Shown: positions 8,468 through 15,736, numbered from the stretch's first letter. The stretch is 30,956 nucleotides of DNA from an uncultured Muribaculaceae bacterium (GCA_910583775.1 CAJTYD010000028.1:1-30956), one strand, 5' to 3'. Notes: generated from the sequence alone by a model not told the origin. Numbers and translations: made by a program.

Positions 8468-8953
8468 ATGAATGCTGTAACACAAATGATCAAGGGCTAT
8501 TTCGATAAAAATGAATGGAAATACGATCTTGAAGAAGACATCGAAGCAAATTTAGATTTATTCAGAATGGGATTTACCATGAATAATGAAACCGTAAACA
8601 TTCTTATTCAAGTGTATAGGGAAAGAGAACGATATAAGATTATCGGATATCCCGATTCGAAAATCCCGATGACATGTCTTAATGGGGGATTAAGAGCTGT
8701 CAACGAAAGTAACAGTGAAATCAACCAAGGATGCTTCTATCTAAGACTGGAAGACGGTATGATCATATTTTTTATTGCCACTAACACAGATGGACTTCAT
8801 TTTTCAGAGGAAGTATTCGCTGCGGACCTTGATTTTGTTACTATCGCAATAGATACACAGACAGCCCAGATCATCAAAAAAGCTATTTCTTACGATCCTT
8901 CCTGCATCCCTCAAAAAAGAGGCCTGTTCTCCCGTTTTAAAAGAAACAGCTGA
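8468..8953 (+). CDS. YbjN-like (bacterial sensory transduction regulator type) protein
   Basis: This 161-residue soluble protein has an N-terminal helix followed by alternating strands. The strand pattern 'F-x-x-EDGMIIFFIATNTDG-x-x-FSEEVF' and the later 'AIDTQTAQIIKKAI' helix resemble the YbjN/type-III-chaperone-like fold. No signal peptide or membrane segment is visible. The C-terminus is basic (RGLFSRFKRNS). Assignment rests on fold-like pattern only and the molecular role is unknown. It lies 37 bp after the DUF805 gene in the same orientation and with similar base composition, so the two may form a unit. Confidence 0.5.
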   Translation: MNAVTQMIKGYFDKNEWKYDLEEDIEANLDLFRMGFTMNNETVNILIQVYRERERYKIIGYPDSKIPMTCLNGGLRAVNESNSEINQGCFYLRLEDGMIIFFIATNTDGLHFSEEVFAADLDFVTIAIDTQTAQIIKKAISYDPSCIPQKRGLFSRFKRNS

Positions 8954-9067
8954 AAAGATGATGACAAAAGCGCCTATGAATTAATCCATTTCCTCTATCT
9001 TTTAAATTTTCAAGAAGAATTCATACTACTAATAAAGAATGTCTACCATCTATCGGGAAAAGGTATC

Positions 9068-9075
9068 TATATTTG
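9068..9075 (+). promoter_or_regulatory. Candidate -7 box TATATTTG for the lipoprotein gene
   Basis: TATATTTG matches the Bacteroidota -7 consensus TAnnTTTG exactly and lies 22 bp before the ATG at 9098, giving a short leader. No convincing -33 TTTG element is visible at the expected spacing. Confidence 0.4.
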
Positions 9076-9097
9076 TAGAGATAAAATTTGAGAGACT

Positions 9098-9733
9098 ATG
9101 AGAAAAGAAATTAGGCGGAGGCGGATCGTGTGGATAGCCCGGTGGATGTGTGTCTGTATATGCGTCGTGGCGTGCTGTGCCGGTATCGGAAGCTGTTCGG
9201 GCAAAGGCGGTGGCTCTAAAGCCGATTCGGCGGACTCTGTGACAAAAGCGGAGGTAACGGCACAAGCGGCTGCTGATTCGGCGACGCAGGGTGGCACGCA
9301 GTACGGGAAAGGATATAGACGATACAACGAGCCGGAGACGGAGGTGCGGGATGTTACTCTGTTTGGGGTCAGGACGAAGTCGAGCGAGGGCGATGCGGTG
9401 CGCGATCTGGCGGCTGCCGGCATCCTGAAGGTCGAGGAGCTCCGGGAGGAAAACGGTGAATTTAACGGCGCGGTCGTGGAGTTCGGCGACGTTAAGTTCG
9501 GTCTGAGCAGCGGTTTCACGTTCATCACAAGCCGACATGACAAGAAGGCGATCAAAGGTCTGATAAAGATGATCAGCAAATATTATGGCGAACCTGAAAT
9601 TGACGGAGATGAGGAGCCTCAATATAATTATTACCATTGGAATCTTTATAAGCAGGATCCCGACGCGCCGTCTATCTGCATCCGTCCCCTCCACTCGGAG
9701 GATGACGGCCTGATAATGCTCTGGGAGCCATAA
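9098..9733 (+). CDS. Hypothetical lipoprotein
   Basis: This 211-residue protein has an Arg-rich N-terminus, a hydrophobic segment, and a lipobox-like GIGSC with the acceptor Cys at about residue 33. A Gly/Ser/Ala-rich linker follows to about residue 70. The globular part (about 80-211) alternates short strands and helices, ending in YHWNLYKQDPDAPSICIRP, and matches no family I recognise. It is probably anchored in the inner or outer membrane facing the periplasm. The gene is GC-rich compared with the preceding pair. The ATG at 9098 fits the -7 box just upstream. Confidence 0.65.
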   Translation: MRKEIRRRRIVWIARWMCVCICVVACCAGIGSCSGKGGGSKADSADSVTKAEVTAQAAADSATQGGTQYGKGYRRYNEPETEVRDVTLFGVRTKSSEGDAVRDLAAAGILKVEELREENGEFNGAVVEFGDVKFGLSSGFTFITSRHDKKAIKGLIKMISKYYGEPEIDGDEEPQYNYYHWNLYKQDPDAPSICIRPLHSEDDGLIMLWEP

Positions 9734-9809
9734 CTAAATAAGAAATATATGGACGATGAACTGTTATTCAAGTTTTTCCAGTTCTTCCGAACTATTTATG
9801 CTGTTTAAT

Positions 9810-9847
9810 GGTTGACAAATGAAGATTATTTTGTAAATTTGTCAACC
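9810..9847 (+). promoter_or_regulatory. Promoter inside a perfect 10-bp inverted repeat (operator) of the XRE-ImmA gene
   Basis: GGTTGACAAA (9810-9819) and its exact reverse complement TTTGTCAACC (9838-9847) enclose 18 bp. The left arm contains a TTG -33-like element (9812-9814). The right arm overlaps the -7 box TAAATTTG (9834-9841), about 19 bp away, and transcription would start close to the right arm. The ATG of the XRE-ImmA gene follows at 9861. A repressor bound to the repeat would block both promoter elements, so autoregulation by the encoded HTH protein is the simplest reading. Confidence 0.7.
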
Positions 9848-9860
9848 AATCAACTGAAAT

Positions 9861-10919
9861 ATGAATAAAGACGTAATTAACATATTCGGACGCAGGCTGA
9901 GTCAGGCACGTCAGATGAAGGGATTGTCAATGGAGGAGCTTGGCAATTTACTTACTCCTGCCGTTACCCGACAGGCAATAAACAAATATGAGAAGGGGCA
10001 GACTTTGCCCGACAGCCGGATGCTGCTGGCTTTTGGCTCGGCATTGGGTGTGAAACCGGATTATTTTTTCCGCCCATTCACTGTTGAGGTTGACAGGGTT
10101 ATGTTCCGCAAAAAAGCTAAATTACCTGAAAAGAAATCGGTTGCCATTCGTGAGAGAATTCGCGAAGAACTGGAACGCTATCTCGAAGTGGAACAGCTTT
10201 GCGGAATCCAGTCAAGGTTCGCCTTGCCATCGGTAAATATATCATCGGCTGAGGATGTAACCGGATATGCCGCTAAAGTGCGGTCATTACTAAAACTCGG
10301 CGTTGATGGAATCTCCAATATCATAGAGGTATTGGAAGAAAATGGCATCAAGATCATAGAAATATCAGAGGATGAATCCTTCGAGGGGCTCAGCGGATAT
10401 GCCAACGACATCATTCCGGTCATCGTAGTCAATGGCAATCTCTCTCAGGAGCGTAAACGTTTCGTTTCACTTCATGAACTTGGGCATTTATTGATGATAT
10501 TCCAAAGCGATGTCAAAGCAAAGGAGATGGAAAAACTTTGCAATATATTCGCAAGCGAACTGCTGTTGCCCTCATCCGTGCTTCTTTCCCGCATCGGCCT
10601 CAAAAGACATGATATATCGCTGGCGGAACTTTCAGATATCCAAATGCAATACGGCATTTCCATTGACTCTATCATGGAGGCTATGCACCGTCTTGACGTA
10701 ATAACCCAAAGGCGCTATGAGGGATATTTGAAAAAGAAACGCAGCTTCCCGGATTTCAGAGCTGTTGTGGAGCAATCGATAGCCATTCCGGAAACTACCG
10801 GCCGATTCGTAAGGATGGTTTATCGCGCTCTCGCCGATGAGATCATCTCATTCTCAAAAGCAGCCGCGTTGCTTAATACCTCAGTTGAAGCGATAAAGCG
10901 CCAACTCCAGCTTGTCTAA
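9861..10919 (+). CDS. XRE-family HTH / ImmA-IrrE metallopeptidase fusion (antitoxin/regulator)
   Basis: This 352-residue protein has an N-terminal XRE helix-turn-helix at about residues 6-70 (QARQMKGLSMEELG, then VTRQAINKYEKG). A linker follows, then an ImmA/IrrE-type domain (COG2856) with the zinc motif HELGH at residues 205-209 and a likely third ligand in FASELLLP near 230. The C-terminal region is helical. Proteins of this architecture often pair with PIN-type toxins, or act as repressors inactivated by proteolysis. A PIN toxin gene begins 3 bp after its stop, which fits a two-gene toxin-antitoxin unit. The promoter lies in an inverted repeat directly upstream, consistent with autoregulation. 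Confidence 0.88.
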   Translation: MNKDVINIFGRRLSQARQMKGLSMEELGNLLTPAVTRQAINKYEKGQTLPDSRMLLAFGSALGVKPDYFFRPFTVEVDRVMFRKKAKLPEKKSVAIRERIREELERYLEVEQLCGIQSRFALPSVNISSAEDVTGYAAKVRSLLKLGVDGISNIIEVLEENGIKIIEISEDESFEGLSGYANDIIPVIVVNGNLSQERKRFVSLHELGHLLMIFQSDVKAKEMEKLCNIFASELLLPSSVLLSRIGLKRHDISLAELSDIQMQYGISIDSIMEAMHRLDVITQRRYEGYLKKKRSFPDFRAVVEQSIAIPETTGRFVRMVYRALADEIISFSKAAALLNTSVEAIKRQLQLV

Positions 10920-10922
10920 GGA

Positions 10923-11438
10923 ATGAAGATAATAGTCAACGATACAAATATCTTCATCGACTTCCATTCGATTGGGTTGCTTGAAGAAATGTGCAATCTG
11001 CCATACGAGATTCACACAGTGGATTTCGTAGTGGCGGAAATTGTAGAGGAAACATAACGCCTCGCATTTGAGCATCTGGTTTCAAACGGAAGAATCCAAG
11101 TCAACAGCTTCTCGGCTGACGAGGTTATGGAGATTGTAGCCGAACATTCCAATATTTCCGGCAATCTGTCCATTCCTGACTGCTCGGTCTGCTATTACGC
11201 AAGGAAATATTCTGTGCCTATGCTGACCGGCGACCGCCGCCTTAGAAAATATGCAGAGTCTCAAGACATCGAGGTCCACGGTATCCTTTTCCTGTTCGAT
11301 GAGATGGTAAGATTCGGGGTGGTTTCATCAGATATAGCTGCCGCTAAGTTAGAACAACTTATGCAACTGAATGCACGACTCCCGAAAACTGAAATATCGC
11401 ATAGAATTGGTTTATGGCGGCGAGAAACAACACATTAA
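10923..11438 (+). pseudogene. PIN-domain toxin gene interrupted by an in-frame TAA
   Basis: From ATG 10923 the frame reads MKIIVNDTNIFIDFH..., the classic PIN start with catalytic Asp7. It continues to VAEIVEET and hits TAA at 11055-11057 (codon 45). Translation past the stop stays in the same frame and completes a normal PIN domain: E39 before the stop, then 'IPDCSV' and 'LTGDRRLR' with the other acidic residues, ending at 11438. The full frame is 171 residues if the TAA is read through. No frameshift is needed, so one base change (for example CAA or GAA to TAA) explains it. The start lies 3 bp after the XRE-ImmA stop. The gene is probably an inactivated toxin; a sequencing error is the alternative. 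Reinitiation at ATG 11127 would give only the C-terminal 103 residues. Confidence 0.8.
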
Positions 11439-11486
11439 AAGATTTTACCATAGATATGAATTTGTTTAAATGACGATCTATAAGAT

Positions 11487-11918
11487 ATGGACGAATATAA
11501 TCTTACAAGATTCATAGAGGCGCAGGAGGGTGTGTACCCGACGGCGCTGCAGGAGGTGCGCGAGGGGTATAAACGCTCGCACTGGATGTGGTTCATTTTC
11601 CCTCAGTTGCGAGGGTTGGGCCATTCGTATTACGCTAATTTCTACGGAATCTCGGGTGAGGAAGAGGCTAAGGCATATCTCAAGGATCCGGTACTGGGAC
11701 CGAGGTTGAGGGAAGTGTCGGAGGCGTTGCTCGAGCAGGAAACCGATGATGCCAGAGAGGTATTCGGCGGCATTGACAGCGTAAAGCTCCGTTCCTCCAT
11801 GACGCTCTTCGACGCAGTGGCGCCCGGCAGCATATTCGCCCGCGTCCTCGACAAATACTTTAACGGCCAACATGATAATCGAACAATAAACCTTTTAAAG
11901 GCAAATGAGGTTATTTGA
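11487..11918 (+). CDS. DUF1810 family protein
   Basis: This 143-residue soluble protein matches DUF1810. It begins with 'L-x-RFIEAQEGVYPTALQEVREG', followed by 'HWMWFIFPQLRGLG', which is the family hallmark, and 'YLKDPVLGPRLREV' and 'S-SMTLFDAV' further on. The cellular function of the family is not firmly established. Length is normal. It is separated by about 50 bp from the broken PIN gene, with a degenerate -7-like TGAATTTG near 11458-11465, so it may be transcribed on its own. Confidence 0.88.
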   Translation: MDEYNLTRFIEAQEGVYPTALQEVREGYKRSHWMWFIFPQLRGLGHSYYANFYGISGEEEAKAYLKDPVLGPRLREVSEALLEQETDDAREVFGGIDSVKLRSSMTLFDAVAPGSIFARVLDKYFNGQHDNRTINLLKANEVI

Positions 11919-11964
11919 TCGCTTTTCCTAAAGAATATTACGGGAATCTCTAAAATCCTGACAC

Positions 11965-13293
11965 ATGAAACGGCGAAGGAAAATATTTTTATGGCTTTTG
12001 TCCATTATACTGATCGGTATTCTGGGAATGGTTATCTGTGACCAACTGGTGGGCCATTCCGCTAAGGGCAAAACATACGACACTATAGATAGTATTCCGC
12101 ATCGCAAGGTGGGCCTGATTCTCGGCACTTCTCCCATTTCCTCGTTTAACGGGCGAAGGAACTATTATTTTGACCATCGGATTAAAGCCGGTGCGGAATT
12201 ATACAAAGCAGGAAAGGTTGACTGGCTCGTGGTCAGTGGCGGAGATTACCGCAATACTGAGAACGGCTACGATGAACCGGTGGCTATGCGGGATTCACTG
12301 ATTAAACAGGGTGTTGATTCGGCCCGCATCGTTCTTGATTATGACGGTACGCGAACACTCAATTCCATAGCGAAAATACATGATGTTTACGGTCAGGATT
12401 CGATTGCTATCATTTCTCAGAAATACCATAATGAACGGGCTTTGTATCAGGCAAAACATCTTGGAATTGACGCCATCGGTTTCAACGCCAACACACCCGG
12501 ACGGCGCGTTTCGTGGTGGCGCAACCGCGGGCGTGAGGTGTTGGCCCGCGTGAAACTGTTTATTGATGTGGTCCGTGGTCTTCATCCTGATATAAAGGAA
12601 TCAATCGTAAGAGATTTCACTAAAGCGGATACAGATATTCTTTCTGTTTCTCATATCGAAACGGATTACGGTGACCTGATTTGTCTAAAGCCGCGGATGA
12701 ACGGACTTAAAATGGATATGGTTTGCGGAGAAATACCTTCCCCTAACGATAATTCCATAGTTTTGGCATTTGCCGGGGCATTCACCGGGACCGAGTTTAA
12801 CAAGGGACACGCTAACGTAGCCGGAGATCACGTCGCGGGAGGTGTCCGGTTCAAAGGCTATCGCTGTAAGCGCAACACCGGTGCATTTACCTGGTCTGCC
12901 AGCTCCGGTCCGAAATTCTTTTACAAGGACTATTCCTCCGCGTTTGACAAAGCCGCAAAAGAGGGTGGAATGGGATTCGCACAGGAAATGATGATCCATG
13001 ACGGACAAAAAGTACCGACCACCCGCCCTTTAGGAAACCGAAACGTTTTCCGTGCTTTGTGTCTGAATTCCGACGGACAGTTAGCTCTATATGAAAGTCA
13101 AGGAATCGTCACTTTCTGTAATTTCATTGACGCACTGCTCTCGCAAGGCATAAAGGAGGCCCTATATACCGACATGGGACAAGGCTGGAACTACTGTTTC
13201 TATCGCAGTCACCAGTCAGACACAACGCCCAAATACCTCCACTCCACATCATTACCTTACGCTTCCAACTTCATCACTATCAAAATCAAGTAA
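11965..13293 (+). CDS. SanA/YdcF-like (DUF218) domain fused to a phosphodiester-glycosidase-like domain
   Basis: This 442-residue protein has one N-terminal membrane anchor (about 7-26). A SanA-type DUF218 domain follows (about 45-210), with VGLILGTSP, WLVVSGGDYR, 'DYDGTRTLNS' and ISQKYHNERAL, all typical of SanA/ElyC/YdcF proteins linked to envelope integrity. From about residue 225 a second domain has the order 'AFAGAFTGTEFNKGHANVAGDHVAGG', an 'R-x-x-L-x-x-N-x-DGQLAL' strand, and 'F-x-x-ALLSQGIKEALYTDMGQGW'. This parallels the NAGPA-like phosphodiester glycosidase fold, in which a Gly-rich start and a final Asp-Gly-Gly box build the active site. The assignment of the second domain is moderate. 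The protein is probably anchored in the inner membrane with both domains in the periplasm. Confidence 0.72.
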   Translation: MKRRRKIFLWLLSIILIGILGMVICDQLVGHSAKGKTYDTIDSIPHRKVGLILGTSPISSFNGRRNYYFDHRIKAGAELYKAGKVDWLVVSGGDYRNTENGYDEPVAMRDSLIKQGVDSARIVLDYDGTRTLNSIAKIHDVYGQDSIAIISQKYHNERALYQAKHLGIDAIGFNANTPGRRVSWWRNRGREVLARVKLFIDVVRGLHPDIKESIVRDFTKADTDILSVSHIETDYGDLICLKPRMNGLKMDMVCGEIPSPNDNSIVLAFAGAFTGTEFNKGHANVAGDHVAGGVRFKGYRCKRNTGAFTWSASSGPKFFYKDYSSAFDKAAKEGGMGFAQEMMIHDGQKVPTTRPLGNRNVFRALCLNSDGQLALYESQGIVTFCNFIDALLSQGIKEALYTDMGQGWNYCFYRSHQSDTTPKYLHSTSLPYASNFITIKIK

Positions 13294-13314
13294 ACAAAAT
13301 AGAGCAAGAATTTT

Positions 13315-13503
13315 ATGAAAGCTGTAGTTAGAGAAAAAAGAATTCCTTTTGAGATTCGAGCCGAAAATGTTATGTCCTCTCGTCAGAAAGCCCTCAATGC
13401 ATTCGAAGCCATGAGACAGTCAATATCCTGCTCCGGAATGAATGAAATGACATTGGATGAAATCAATGCTGAAATAAAATCGGCCAGAAACGAAAGAAAA
13501 TGA
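13315..13503 (+). CDS. Small antitoxin-like protein (orphan)
   Basis: This 62-residue protein starts with basic MKAVVREKRIPFEIRAENVM. A helical segment follows, and it ends in MTLDEINAEIKSARNERK. That C-terminal tail is typical of short type II antitoxins (VapB/RelB-like) in Bacteroidales, where the tail wraps the toxin. No PIN, RelE or other toxin gene follows. Instead the next gene is HicB-like and begins with a TTG one base after the TGA. It starts 21 bp after the SanA-like gene, so it may be read from the same message. Confidence 0.55.
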   Translation: MKAVVREKRIPFEIRAENVMSSRQKALNAFEAMRQSISCSGMNEMTLDEINAEIKSARNERK

Positions 13504-13504
13504 A

Positions 13505-13834
13505 TTGAAATATAAGGATTTTATCGGCTCGGTGGCTTTAAGCGAGACCGATGGCGTTTTCTTCGGAAAAACCGAAGGCATCGACGGACTTGTTAACTTC
13601 GAGGGTGAAAACGTTGCGGAACTGACTGACGCTTTTCATGAAGCAGTTGACGATTATCTTGAATATTGCAAAGAAGAGGGTATCGAGCCACACAAAAGCT
13701 ATTCAGGATCGCTCAATGTGCGCCTCTCTCCCGATGTGCATTCCCGGGTAGCATATCTTGCCAAGCAAGCAGGAATGTCGATAAATTCTTTCATCCGCAC
13801 CGCTGTTGAAAAACAGATTGCAGCTATGCTTTAG
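13505..13834 (+). CDS. HicB-family antitoxin-like protein
   Basis: This 109-residue protein has the HicB N-terminal fold ('G-S-V-x-L-SETDGVFFGKTEGIDGLVNFEGENVAEL', 'AFHEAVDDYLEYCKEEG') and a C-terminal ribbon-helix-helix ('LNVRLSPDVHSRVAYLAKQAGMSINSFIRTAVE'). It is a full-length HicB2/HicB type. The only in-frame start near the beginning is TTG at 13505, one base after the upstream TGA, so translation is probably coupled. No HicA toxin (about 60-80 residues, with a GSHH-type motif) is found on either side. HicB proteins bind DNA through the RHH and neutralise HicA. This copy is either an orphan or part of a recombined locus. Confidence 0.8.
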   Translation: MKYKDFIGSVALSETDGVFFGKTEGIDGLVNFEGENVAELTDAFHEAVDDYLEYCKEEGIEPHKSYSGSLNVRLSPDVHSRVAYLAKQAGMSINSFIRTAVEKQIAAML

Positions 13835-13896
13835 ATTCAATTTATCAGAGTCTGCATACGGTAGATCGATATTAACAAAAGTCCAATATTAACATT

Positions 13897-13927
13897 AAAC
13901 GCTCGGCGGAGGCTTCGCCGGGCGTTT
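13897..13927. terminator. Bidirectional terminator-like hairpin in repeat A
   Basis: The 31-bp inverted repeat AAACGCTCGGCGGA/GCTTCGCCGGGCGTTT folds into a strong GC stem flanked by A on the left and T on the right. It lies between two convergent genes (HicB-like on plus, DUF3307 on minus), so it could end both transcripts. Confidence 0.6.
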
Positions 13928-14012
13928 AATGGTTTTATAGCGATTGTTTTATTGTGGAGGATATTCGAAGACAGAGCTTCGGATATCCGGTTTTTCTGTT
14001 TTATCAGGTCAG
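13897..14012. repeat. Direct repeat copy A (two hairpins)
   Basis: This 116-bp copy is nearly identical to copy B at 15610-15724 and in the same orientation. It starts with the hairpin AAACG...CGTTT, continues through a perfectly shared core (GCGTTTAATGG to GTTTTATTGT), has a second hairpin GGATATTCGAAG/CTTCGGATATCC at 13959-13988, and ends TCAGGTCAG. It lies between the convergent HicB-like and DUF3307 genes. Confidence 0.85.
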
Positions 14013-14052
14013 ATGTCCCGACCCGGTCGCGCATGAACTGAACAACTAATTG

Positions 14053-14787
14053 TTATTCTAAATTCATTCCTATAAGCCAGTTGATACCAAAACCAATCAA
14101 TATGGCAATCGTAAAACTGGCGAATGTGCCGATAAGCACATATTCGGTGATCTTTATATCCTTGGCTTTGTTCAGTTCTCCGAATCTGAAAACCGATTTC
14201 GCCGCCAATAAAAAGCCTATGCCTTCAATATTGTCTGTGAATATAAATGTCAGAATCAGTATCCGTTCAAGGTATCCGATCCATTTGCCGGCATTGGGCA
14301 AACCCTGCGAGGAAGTATCGGATGGCATCCATTTTTCAAATTCAATAAAAGACTTTATCAAAATCGAAGTGGGCGCAAGCACTGCGATGTATGCAGTAAT
14401 GATGAGCCAGAGATTTGTTGATAGGATTTCGTCAGCCATATCAAATTGAGGCATTCTTGCAAAAACAAACCACCACAAGCCTATTATGATACTGAAGTGA
14501 GCAAGCTGGTCCCATACAAGACTTATGAGGTCATTCCTCTTACTCATTGATTTGACGTAATCTATTATGAAATGGCTGACTCCTATCACGACTGGTATAA
14601 TCCAGCAGTTCCATTGAGCAACGAATACGTATGCCAATGCCGCCTGAATAAAGGCATGAAGAATGAGAGCCTTGTTTTTAGCCGTGGTATTATTTGAGAA
14701 TTTATCGGCGCACATTCTGTCACTTTGGAAAATAAAATCTCCAGTCAAATGTGCCGCAATGAGTCTAATCAGTATGATTGTGTTCAT
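14053..14787 (-). CDS. DUF3307 family membrane protein
   Basis: This 244-residue integral membrane protein starts MNTIILIRLIAAHLTGDFIFQ, which matches the DUF3307 signature 'L-x-AHLLGDFxxQ'. The helix 'LILHAFIQAALAYV' and the segment 'GVSHFIIDYVK' follow, both family hallmarks. About six hydrophobic segments span the whole length. Its ATG overlaps the satD stop (ATGA read on the minus strand), so the two are translationally coupled. SatD and DUF3307 proteins are repeatedly found as neighbours, but the joint function is not known to me. Confidence 0.85.
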   Translation of the reverse strand: MNTIILIRLIAAHLTGDFIFQSDRMCADKFSNNTTAKNKALILHAFIQAALAYVFVAQWNCWIIPVVIGVSHFIIDYVKSMSKRNDLISLVWDQLAHFSIIIGLWWFVFARMPQFDMADEILSTNLWLIITAYIAVLAPTSILIKSFIEFEKWMPSDTSSQGLPNAGKWIGYLERILILTFIFTDNIEGIGFLLAAKSVFRFGELNKAKDIKITEYVLIGTFASFTIAILIGFGINWLIGMNLE

Positions 14788-15425
14788 CCTATCCTATCAT
14801 TAATCAATTCCTTGAATCTGCTGATATACAAATTCATCAATTCCTCTTTACCGGCTTTCAGAGTCTTGTCTACCATCTGCCGTGTTATTCCAAGTAAGCA
14901 TCCGATTTCAGCATGGCTGATGTCGGTTGTTATACTTTGAAACATAACCCTGCTTTGGCTCTGTGTCCACCTGGAAACAATGTCATCAGCAAAAGCAGTC
15001 GAGACGCGTAACTCCTTATTTACTTCTGCCCAGGGCGTCTCTATAATTAGCCGATACTTACCTATGGTATCAAGTCCTTTGCCCGATGCTCTGTATGCCT
15101 CGCCGTCACTTGTGGCAAGAGACCCGTTTTCATATTCCACTTTTCCAATTCCTATTGACAACCGGGCATCCCATTGGCGATTTTGCTCAGCAAACTTATA
15201 GGAACGGATATGGGCGCGTATGGCGAGAGCCACTGTTAACGAATCAACAGGATCCCCGACCCTTATCTGAAAACTGTCGCCACGAAAAATCTCAAGATCA
15301 ATTTTTGTCAATATCGACAGTATTTCCGGCAGGGACTTTAGCATATGCAACATAGAGTCGCGTTCCCCTGCGGTCATCTTGGTGGAATCAACAATATCTC
15401 CGGTTATTATCGCTCCGATTTTCAT
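14784..15425 (-). CDS. SatD family protein
   Basis: The chosen start is the ATG at 15425, giving 213 residues beginning MKIGAIITGDIVDST, which is the SatD family start. A longer in-frame start at 15548 would put the palindromic promoter inside the gene and is rejected. The N-terminal two thirds resemble a nucleotide-cyclase-like fold ('FRGDSFQIRV', 'LSIGIGKVEY', 'SDGEAYRASGKGLD'), though catalytic activity is unproven. The C-terminus has a helix-turn-helix, ISHAEIGCLLGITRQMVDKTL, which could bind the palindromes upstream of its own gene. It overlaps the downstream DUF3307 gene by 4 bp. Confidence 0.85.
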   Translation of the reverse strand: MKIGAIITGDIVDSTKMTAGERDSMLHMLKSLPEILSILTKIDLEIFRGDSFQIRVGDPVDSLTVALAIRAHIRSYKFAEQNRQWDARLSIGIGKVEYENGSLATSDGEAYRASGKGLDTIGKYRLIIETPWAEVNKELRVSTAFADDIVSRWTQSQSRVMFQSITTDISHAEIGCLLGITRQMVDKTLKAGKEELMNLYISRFKELINDRIG

Positions 15426-15441
15426 AAATTGATATTTTGTG

Positions 15442-15516
15442 CAAATATAAGGATTCTCTTTGGAAAATGCAACCAAAATTGGTTGCATTTTCCATTTGCA
15501 ACCTTTTAAGGTTGCA
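15442..15516 (-). promoter_or_regulatory. satD promoter with a 32-bp palindrome and a second inverted repeat
   Basis: On the minus strand TATATTTG (15449-15442) matches the -7 consensus exactly and lies 16 bp before the satD ATG. About 20 bp upstream, a TTG for the -33 element falls inside a perfect 32-bp palindrome at 15462-15493 (15-bp arms, GGAAAATGCAACCAA, 2-bp centre). Further upstream TGCAACC/GGTTGCA forms a second inverted repeat at 15497-15516. The half-site GGTTGCA therefore occurs four times. This is a strong operator candidate, probably for the HTH of SatD. Confidence 0.7.
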
Positions 15517-15609
15517 TATAAGTAGCCTATAAATGATGTGATCGCCAAATGCCGCCTATTTACGATATTGTAAAAAGGAAGATATCGAGCCTTAATCCTA
15601 TAAAGCAGA

Positions 15610-15640
15610 AAACGCCCGGTGGAAGCTCCGCCGGGCGTTT
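15610..15640. terminator. Terminator-like hairpin in repeat B
   Basis: AAACGCCCGGTGGA and TCCGCCGGGCGTTT pair over 14 bp with one G-T wobble and a 3-base loop. Read on the minus strand the stem ends in GCGTTTT, which fits a rho-independent terminator for the CoA transferase gene that stops at 15737. Confidence 0.65.
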
Positions 15641-15724
15641 AATGGTTTTATAGCGATTGTTTTATTGTAGTGGATATTCGTAGACGAAGCTCCGGATATC
15701 CGGATTTTCTGTTTTTCAGGTCAG
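15610..15724. repeat. Direct repeat copy B (two hairpins)
   Basis: This 115-bp copy of repeat A lies on the far side of the satD-DUF3307 pair, directly after the end of the CoA transferase gene. The segment from CCGGGCGTTTAATGG through GTTTTATTGT is identical to copy A. About a dozen substitutions and one deletion lie elsewhere, partly compensating in the stems. It ends CAGGTCAG like copy A. Confidence 0.85.
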
Positions 15725-15736
15725 GCTACCCACGCA

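Noticed and set aside
9050..9694. Two overlapping antisense frames opposite the lipoprotein gene
   Set aside because: The plus-strand frame has a lipobox and a promoter box; the antisense products are Arg/Ser/Pro-rich without any motif.
9749..9808. 19-codon frame before the XRE-ImmA gene (MDDELLFKFFQFF...)
   Set aside because: It is too short, has no matching promoter of its own and no recognisable relation. It may be a remnant but cannot be supported as a gene.
11055..11057. Programmed readthrough or recoding of the PIN-gene stop
   Set aside because: The codon is TAA, which is not used for selenocysteine or pyrrolysine, and no recoding structure is apparent. A nonsense mutation or base-call error is simpler.
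15426..15548. Longer N-terminus for SatD starting at 15548
   Set aside because: It would place the -7 box and both palindromes inside the coding region and add residues absent from the family start MKIGAIITGD.
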